From assembly GCA_026184775.1 (NCBI GenBank), contig JANCYW010000002.1:310001-374000 (forward strand): 64,000 nt of DNA. Reading direction: 5' to 3'. The position numbers were made by a program, and so were the translations under genes. The notes beneath the pieces were generated by a model. It made no database searches, was not told where the DNA came from, and worked only from the letters and a program-made list of their open reading frames with translations. Positions 58,912 through 64,000 of the stretch are shown piece after piece; the first letter of the stretch is position 1, and the number at the start of each line of letters is the position of its first letter. The stretch comes from Cyanidium caldarium (Eukaryota > Rhodophyta > Bangiophyceae > Cyanidiales > Cyanidiaceae).

Positions 58912-59973
58912 TCATACCTCCGGGCTGAGACTGTTGAACCATTTGGCCATGGCATAGGCCGCCGCGGCGGCACAGGCGCCGGTCAAGGCGGTCTCGGCAG
59001 CAGAGCGCAAGCGTCGCTCACCGGTGGCGGCGGCCTTGAGCCACCCGAATGCCAGCAGCGCCATGAACGACACCACGACGCTCCAACGGAATGCCTCGAC
59101 TGCCGCCGGAATGAACAGATACGGCGTGAGCGGCACCAGTCCGCCCAGGGCGTACGCGCCGCCCACAGTGAGCGCGCTCTTCCACGGCCGGTTGCGGTCG
59201 GGTTCGTTGAGGCCCAGCTCGAACTTCATCATGAAGTCCACCCAGTCGTTGCGGTTCTGCCGGAAATGCGCCACCACGGATTCGATGGCACGGTCGGGCA
59301 CACCGTACGGCCGGAAGATGTCGTATATCTCGGCCTCCTCCGCCAGCGGCACCGTCTCCACTTCATAGCGCTCGCGTTCGCGCTCCGCATCGAACGTCTG
59401 CACCTCGGAGCGACCGGCCAGCCACCCGCCCAGACCCATGGAGATTGAGCCGGCCACCAGTTCGGATGCCACCGCCAGAACGATGTAGCGCGATCGGGTG
59501 AACGCACCCGAGAGACCGGCCGCTAACGCAAACGGCACCGTCAGACCGTCGGCCGCGCCCAGAATGGCGTCCTGTACAAACTGCGGCGAGCCGGCGTGCG
59601 TCTCAGAGTGGTGGGCACGATGCGCCTCCAGATCCAAATGTTGATACCGACTGTGGCTACGGCTCGGATGCGAACTGCGCGCCCGACTCGGTCGCCGCAC
59701 CGGGAGATCCTGTGAATCCCGCCGGCCCTTCAACGCGCCGTACGACGTCAGCGACGCACTCTGCTCCGTGCGGGGAGGGGCGTCGGCCTCGGTGTCACTC
59801 GCTGAGCGATGGAGAATGGACGGACCGTCCCTGTCGGGCCCGCCAGACATGGCGTTTGGTGGTAGATGTCGTAAGGCACTGGTTGTGCGCACAACGACAC
59901 CGGGACGCAACGCGTTGTGGGTCGAATGCGAGGCGAACGTTCGTTTCATCGAGTGACGCATCGCCGTGAGCAT
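58912..59973 (-). CDS. VIT1/CCC1 family iron or manganese transporter
   Basis: This family exchanges protons for Fe(II) or Mn(II), loading vacuoles and preventing iron toxicity. The 353-residue protein has about 135 Ser/Arg-rich N-terminal residues, then FVQDAILGAADGLTVPFALAAGLSGA (abbreviated), the signature of helix 1. LVAGSISMGLGGWLAGRSE follows with helix 2. A long cytosolic helical segment rich in Glu (FDAERERERYEVETVPLAEE) is the metal-binding domain, and three further helices complete the protein (GGLVPLTPYLFIPAA, VVVSFMALLAFGWL, TALTGACAAAAAYAM). Five membrane helices in total match the family. An acid- and metal-rich habitat would suit this role. It lies 43 bp downstream of the transporter gene at 60017 on the same strand. 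Confidence 0.9.
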   Translation of the reverse strand: MLTAMRHSMKRTFASHSTHNALRPGVVVRTTSALRHLPPNAMSGGPDRDGPSILHRSASDTEADAPPRTEQSASLTSYGALKGRRDSQDLPVRRPSRARSSHPSRSHSRYQHLDLEAHRAHHSETHAGSPQFVQDAILGAADGLTVPFALAAGLSGAFTRSRYIVLAVASELVAGSISMGLGGWLAGRSEVQTFDAERERERYEVETVPLAEEAEIYDIFRPYGVPDRAIESVVAHFRQNRNDWVDFMMKFELGLNEPDRNRPWKSALTVGGAYALGGLVPLTPYLFIPAAVEAFRWSVVVSFMALLAFGWLKAAATGERRLRSAAETALTGACAAAAAYAMAKWFNSLSPEV

Positions 59974-60016
59974 TCCATACGTGCCTCACATACTTCTCTT
60001 CAGTACATCCCATTCT

Positions 60017-61042
60017 TTAACGTGGCTCGCTCTTCGCGGACGCGTTATGGGCGGCGGACTCGCTGTCGAACTTGGCTCTCATCTCCGCGCGGCGCACTAG
60101 AGTGTACGCCAGCGAGCCGCTCAACACGATCAACACGCTGACGAAACCCAGTACGGTGATAGGATTTCGATAGATCAACAACGCCAGCACGGTCTGTGCG
60201 GCGGCCTTGGCGGTGCCCGACACGTTATGGGTGAGCGGGCTGGTCCACTTGATCTGCGCGGCGGCCGCGAAGCTGATGGCCACGCCGAGCACGCCGCCCA
60301 CCGTCATGAGCATCCAGAATACCGACTTGCGGGCATTCTCGCTCTCCAGTAGCGTGTCCACTTCACCGAACAAGAGCATGAGCGGCAGGAAGAGCAGCGA
60401 CGCGTTGGCGTTGTTGTACAGCGTCAGCCGCCAGGGATCGTTGTCCACCTGCGGCAGGTGCTTCTTCACGAAAATCGAGTTAAGCGCCACGAAAAACGAT
60501 GAGGCCACCCCGAACACTACCCCGGCCAGTGACCAGCGCACCTCCTGTTCGTTGCCCAGCAGAAAGCCGAGCAGCACCACCGTCAGACAGCCCATCGCCG
60601 CCCTGGAGGTGGTGTGCCCCAGGATGACATAATCCAGCAGCACGTTAAACACGATGGTCAGCGACCGCGCCACCTGATAAAACGACACCTCCACGTACTT
60701 GAGGCAGATGTTGTTGGTGGCTATCATGCCCACGAACACCAGCGATAGCGGCAGCATCCTCTGCATCGTCGTCCGTCGCAGCTCGAACCGCGGCACCCCG
60801 CCGATACCCAGCGTGCCCAGCGCGTAGCACGCTGCCACCGTGCACACGCACTGGTACCAGGTGATGAAAAGCGGCGCATCCAGTTTGGTCGACGGACCGC
60901 TCAGCACCGCCTTGTTCAAAAACACCATGGAGATAGACACCACCCAGTAGGACGCCACCGCTCCGGTGATGCGTGCGGACCGAGAACCGAACGACTTGGC
61001 GTCCATCGACGCGGTACCGCCAGAAGCGGCTGACGAGTCCAT
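60017..61042 (-). CDS. Nucleotide-sugar transporter, GDP-fucose transporter-like (SLC35C)
   Basis: This 341-residue polytopic membrane protein of the drug/metabolite transporter superfamily should exchange a nucleotide sugar for its monophosphate in the Golgi. About ten hydrophobic helices are visible. Residues VVSISMVFLNKAVLSG, PLFITWYQCVCTVAACYALG, SFYQVARSLTIVFNVLLDYVILG and SPLTHNVSGTAKAAAQTVLAL resemble SLC35C1, the GDP-fucose carrier; related carriers and plastid triose-phosphate translocators share the fold, so the exact substrate is uncertain. There is no plastid leader, which favours Golgi. It is divergent from TDP1, with a 60 bp direct repeat in the shared promoter region. Confidence 0.85.
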   Translation of the reverse strand: MDSSAASGGTASMDAKSFGSRSARITGAVASYWVVSISMVFLNKAVLSGPSTKLDAPLFITWYQCVCTVAACYALGTLGIGGVPRFELRRTTMQRMLPLSLVFVGMIATNNICLKYVEVSFYQVARSLTIVFNVLLDYVILGHTTSRAAMGCLTVVLLGFLLGNEQEVRWSLAGVVFGVASSFFVALNSIFVKKHLPQVDNDPWRLTLYNNANASLLFLPLMLLFGEVDTLLESENARKSVFWMLMTVGGVLGVAISFAAAAQIKWTSPLTHNVSGTAKAAAQTVLALLIYRNPITVLGFVSVLIVLSGSLAYTLVRRAEMRAKFDSESAAHNASAKSEPR

Positions 61043-61361
61043 GCTGCCGTCGGGAGTTTAGCAGACGGAGTGGTGGAACGCTCCGTGTGCTCGATGGACG
61101 GCGTGCGCACGTCAACGTGGAGAGGAATAACCGCGCGCGCCCCCGTCAGGGCGTTGCGACTGCGGTTGCAGGAGTCGTGGACGGGAGCACCAGCGAAGAG
61201 AATGGGAGAGGTTCGGTAGTGTCGTAGGCAACCGAGAATAACGAGAGCACCAGCAAGGAGAATGGGATAGGTTCGGCAGTGTCGTAGGCAACCGGGTCAG
61301 TGGGGCAGGTTGGGGGGAGCGCAATATCGGCTGCGTACCGAAGAGGTAGTGGTTGCACTCT
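61043..61361. promoter_or_regulatory. Divergent promoter region, transporter and TDP1
   Basis: This 319 bp region between two divergent genes contains a 60 bp tandem direct repeat, annotated separately, which fills more than a third of it. I see no canonical TATA box. Confidence 0.45.
61181..61300. repeat. 60 bp tandem direct repeat in the transporter/TDP1 promoter region
   Basis: Two adjacent 60 bp units, 61181-61240 and 61241-61300, align over most of their length. Both share GAGCACCAGC, GAGAATGGGA, AGGTTCGG and AGTGTCGTAGGCAACCG, with differences mostly at their 3' ends. Confidence 0.88.
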
Positions 61362-63140
61362 ATGTCTCCAGTCACTGACTTCCTGCCACCATCACTGCTA
61401 ACGGCTTCAGGTCGCAAGCGGCGACGCTCGCAGGAGGCCGCCGAGGAAGATGAACCTGCGAACACGTTGCCATCCGCTGCTGACGATACCGACAAGCACT
61501 CTGTCGGCTTCTATCTGAATCGCTTGGCCGGCCTCGGCGTGCCAGACTTGACTACACCTGCGTCGCACCTCTCCCTGTGCATATCCCTGTCGGATATCTT
61601 CTCCGACGGCACTTTCTACGGCTGTCAGGCGGCTCGGCGGGTTTGGATGGCGCAACAGGGCATCGATCGCGTGCCGGCGCACTTTCCCGGCATCGTGGAT
61701 GCGCTGCTGGCCAACTACATCACCGACTACACCGATGCGTTCCTGTTCGAGCGGTGTCCCTCACTGTATCAAGCCACTGGCCGGCTGCTCTTTCTGAGTG
61801 GCGATTCGGCCGGGGCGGTGGCCGCGCAGGCCGCCTGGATGCGGGCGCATCTGGGCGAGCTGGCCGACCGCACCGCGATCGTGCGCCTCACCGGCTTGTT
61901 CCGGGCGCCCGACCCCGAGACGGATACGCCATCTTCCGTCGCTGGTGGTGGCGTGCATCACAGCAAGTTCATGTTGCTGCATTTGGCGGACGGGCGGTTG
62001 CGCCTGGTGATCCACACTGCCAACGATATTGAGTACGACTGGGTGCACAAGTGTCAGGGCGTATTCGTGCACGATTTGTGCTTGGCGCCGGCCGCATGCT
62101 CCGCGCCACCTGGCACCATGGGACACGGGCTGGTGCGTTACTTGTCGGCGTATGTGCAGGCCGCGCGAGCGAGCATGCAGTCAGCGCGCCCGCGTCTGGT
62201 GTCCGCCGGCGGTGCTGCGGCCTTGCGAGATGGCATGTCGGTATTCGTGCGGTTGGTGCAGCGTGCCGATTTCCGCGCGCTCGCTCACATGCACGTGGTG
62301 GCCTCGGTGCCCGGCTGGCATGCGATGCGCGAGGCACAACCGGCGCCTTTCGGATATCCGGCATTGGCGACACTGGTGGGGACTGCCGCGCTGCGGCAGC
62401 GATCGCCGGCGACGCGCTTGATCATTCAGTGCAGCTCGTTGTCGTCGGCGGATATGAGCGCATCGGTCTCCAGTGCGGGCGCGGCAGCCGCCGGCCCGTG
62501 GTTTACTCGACAATTTCTGGCGGCTCTAATGCCTGCAGCTGCCACTGCCTCCGTGCACTTGATGTGGCCGACCGTGGAGCAAGTGCGCTCCTCCCTGGAG
62601 GGTTACCACTCTGGCATCGGGTTACTGGCGTCCGCCAAAGTGTTCACCGACAGGCCGAGCTTGTCACTGCCCGCGTACTTGACGGCGTGGAATGCAGAAT
62701 GGTCGCATCGACAACGGATCATGCCGCACATCAAAACCATCGCCGCCTGCCGGGGCGACAACGGTGAATGCGACTATTGCTATCTGGGGTCGGCCAATGC
62801 GACACCGGCCGCCTGGGGTGCGCTGCAGCGGCAGGGACAATCGTTGCGGTGCATGAACTGGGAACTGGGCGTGTTGTGGGTGTCGGCGGCTGGCGACTAT
62901 TCGACGAACGCCCCCCTTCTGTGGCATGCGCGCGATGCCCCGAGAGGGCCACCAGACCCAACGGACCGACGGTCATACCGACTCCTCCCGCTGCCCTATG
63001 ACACTGCAGAGGCGGCGCTGGCGAGGTATCGGCGCGGACGCGACCAGCCGTGGGTAAGCGATCGTCTGGAACTGCTGCCGGACGCCGCGGAAGATGCCGT
63101 GAACTATGCGGGCGGAGGCGTGTCGGGTCGTCCAAAGTAG
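61362..63140 (+). CDS. TDP1: Tyrosyl-DNA phosphodiesterase 1
   Basis: TDP1 hydrolyses 3'-phosphotyrosyl bonds left by stalled topoisomerase I and cleans other 3' blocks. The 592-residue protein is a phospholipase D-superfamily member with both HKN motifs: His200-x-Lys202 in GVHHSKFMLL followed by HTANDIEYDWVHKCQGV, and His456-x-Lys458 in MPHIKTIAAC followed by YCYLGSANATPAAWG. The FYLNRLAGL start of the catalytic region matches the family. The first 45 residues contain a basic nuclear-type signal (GRKRRRS). The start is the ATG at 61362, three codons inside a TTG-initiated frame. It is convergent with the mTERF gene, 117 bp apart. Confidence 0.93.
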   Translation: MSPVTDFLPPSLLTASGRKRRRSQEAAEEDEPANTLPSAADDTDKHSVGFYLNRLAGLGVPDLTTPASHLSLCISLSDIFSDGTFYGCQAARRVWMAQQGIDRVPAHFPGIVDALLANYITDYTDAFLFERCPSLYQATGRLLFLSGDSAGAVAAQAAWMRAHLGELADRTAIVRLTGLFRAPDPETDTPSSVAGGGVHHSKFMLLHLADGRLRLVIHTANDIEYDWVHKCQGVFVHDLCLAPAACSAPPGTMGHGLVRYLSAYVQAARASMQSARPRLVSAGGAAALRDGMSVFVRLVQRADFRALAHMHVVASVPGWHAMREAQPAPFGYPALATLVGTAALRQRSPATRLIIQCSSLSSADMSASVSSAGAAAAGPWFTRQFLAALMPAAATASVHLMWPTVEQVRSSLEGYHSGIGLLASAKVFTDRPSLSLPAYLTAWNAEWSHRQRIMPHIKTIAACRGDNGECDYCYLGSANATPAAWGALQRQGQSLRCMNWELGVLWVSAAGDYSTNAPLLWHARDAPRGPPDPTDRRSYRLLPLPYDTAEAALARYRRGRDQPWVSDRLELLPDAAEDAVNYAGGGVSGRPK

Positions 63141-63257
63141 CTCCGCCTTCTTGGCCGAATGGATGTAGCGGTCCTCATCGACGGGGGAATTCCGCATCGA
63201 CTTGCGCAGCAGCATGCACGCTCTTTACACAGCGCGCTCCAGCACAACCGCGCAGCG

Positions 63258-64000
63258 TCAGACGATCCGCTGGTGGACGTCGCGGCGTACCAGGAACGCG
63301 ACGCGCTCCCGAAACGGTCCGTAGACGCTGGGCTCCACCTCGGCCACCTCCGCGCAGAACAGCTCCTCGGAGTGACCGATGACGCAGCGCATGTTCAGGT
63401 GTCGCAGGTTCACGCCCTTCCGCATCAGATACAGCAGCCGCGGTGCGATCCGCTCCTCCAACGAGTAAGACAGCAGCGAGGGGAAATGCAGCAGGACGCG
63501 CGGATTCAGACCCAGGCGGTACTTGACAAACTCCAACTTCGGCCGCAGCTCTCGCTCCAGATCCATGTACAGTATCGGCGGGAAGGAGCGCACGACCCGC
63601 GACACCTCGTGAATGCCGTTCTGCTGCAGGAACGATACCACCGGCGCTGCTTGCGCCTCCACGTCGAGCGCCAACAGCGACGGAAAACCGCGCACGCACT
63701 TGGCGACGGCGACGCGGTTCAGCCCAAGCTCCTGCAAGTAATGCACCACTCGACGCATCTGTTGCTCCAGCGGCAAGGCAACGCAGCGCGGGTAGCTGCG
63801 CAGCACCGCCGCCACATGCTCGCGCTTCTCCAGACCGACTTCTGTCTGCAAAAAGGCGCACGCCTCCTCCAACCGCTCTAGCGGATAGAGGAAGATGGCC
63901 GGAAAGGCGCGCACGATCTTCTCGATCGGCCGCGGCGGATACGCGCCCACCCAATCGCACAGGAACCGCAGTCGCGGCTGTAAGTCGCGCTCGACGTTGC
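63258..64000 (-). CDS. mTERF family protein, 5' part outside window
   Basis: mTERF proteins bind organelle nucleic acids through helical repeats and act in transcription, RNA maturation or ribosome assembly. The frame stays open to the window end, so the N-terminus with its targeting peptide is missing. At least six mTERF repeats are visible in about 245 residues, each with the FPxLL or YPxxL pattern: KIVRAFPAIFLYPLERL, VLRSYPRCVALPLEQQM, CVRGFPSLLALDVEA, VVRSFPPILYMDLERELRPK, LLHFPSLLSYSLEERIAPR. Which organelle and which target cannot be told from this part. Confidence 0.9.
   Translation of the reverse strand, partial: NVERDLQPRLRFLCDWVGAYPPRPIEKIVRAFPAIFLYPLERLEEACAFLQTEVGLEKREHVAAVLRSYPRCVALPLEQQMRRVVHYLQELGLNRVAVAKCVRGFPSLLALDVEAQAAPVVSFLQQNGIHEVSRVVRSFPPILYMDLERELRPKLEFVKYRLGLNPRVLLHFPSLLSYSLEERIAPRLLYLMRKGVNLRHLNMRCVIGHSEELFCAEVAEVEPSVYGPFRERVAFLVRRDVHQRIV

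Noticed and set aside
1-64000. Bacterial origin or contamination
   Set aside because: Pol I, IspF, HisE and HisC look bacterial, but they lie among KDM5, RPB8, NTF2, VPS13 and processome genes in the same sequence. They are best read as organelle-type enzymes encoded in a eukaryotic nucleus.
1-64000. tRNA, rRNA, CRISPR arrays, transposons and virus-like elements
   Set aside because: I looked through the intergenic regions by eye for box B (GGTTCGA), clustered repeats, terminal repeats and transposase or polymerase-type frames and found none. A covariance-model search could still reveal an RNA gene, especially at 30526-30926.
1-64000. Spliceosomal introns
   Set aside because: All genes with recognisable families read through in one frame from start to stop, so I did not propose any intron. 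Very short in-frame introns cannot be excluded without transcripts.

Overview
The window looks like a compact nuclear segment from a photosynthetic unicellular eukaryote, most likely a red alga of the Cyanidiophyceae. It is GC-rich (above 60 % by eye). Genes lie on both strands in no polycistronic order, and convergent neighbours are usually 10-70 bp apart. Every long gene, including a VPS13 of about 3,100 residues, reads as a single uninterrupted frame, so I see no introns. The genes are clearly eukaryotic: a KDM5 demethylase, an atypical E2F, RPB8, NTF2, Tipin, VPS13, SSU-processome subunits and a mitochondrial ATP synthase alpha subunit with a presequence. IspF (plastid MEP pathway) and plastid-type acyl-ACP synthetase and histidine enzymes point to a plastid, and a laforin-like glucan phosphatase fits cytosolic floridean starch. 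The lineage call is inference; no marker gene here fixes the genus.

Layout. 0-7 kb: UTP3/SAS10 (5' end cut by the window edge), an E2F7/8-type repressor with two E2F-consensus sites upstream of itself, ATP synthase alpha, and a fusion of IspF with HisE. 7-24 kb: VPS13, histidinol-phosphate aminotransferase, an unrecognised small protein, a CofD/YvcK-like protein, a membrane-anchored alpha/beta hydrolase and a RING-H2 protein. 24-36 kb: acetoacetyl-CoA synthetase, UTP17/WDR75, a small YABBY/HMG-like protein, Tipin, NTF2, RPB8 and the organellar primase-helicase Twinkle. 36-50 kb: UTP22/NOL6, three tandem sulfotransferases, Rab geranylgeranyltransferase alpha, an acyl-ACP synthetase-like ligase and KDM5. 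50-64 kb: a decayed gene, the laforin-like phosphatase, TruD/PUS7, a full-length DNA polymerase I, a VIT1-type iron transporter, a GDP-fucose-transporter-like carrier, TDP1 and an mTERF (cut by the right edge).

Themes. Three SSU-processome genes (UTP3, UTP17, UTP22) serve ribosome assembly. Twinkle, Pol I and an mTERF serve organelle genomes. The tandem sulfotransferases and the nucleotide-sugar carrier could act together in the Golgi on sulfated glycans. HisE and HisC are both here but separated by VPS13, which argues against an operon. The most unusual single item is the IspF-HisE fusion, which joins isoprenoid and histidine biosynthesis in one polypeptide. Other items worth attention are the laforin/SEX4 hybrid phosphatase, the Pol I with a decayed proofreading site, the sulfotransferase array, and an oversized convergent gap at 30.5-30.9 kb that may hold a non-coding RNA gene.

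Start codons: I used ATG throughout and moved starts inward where an open frame ran upstream without any recognisable family sequence.
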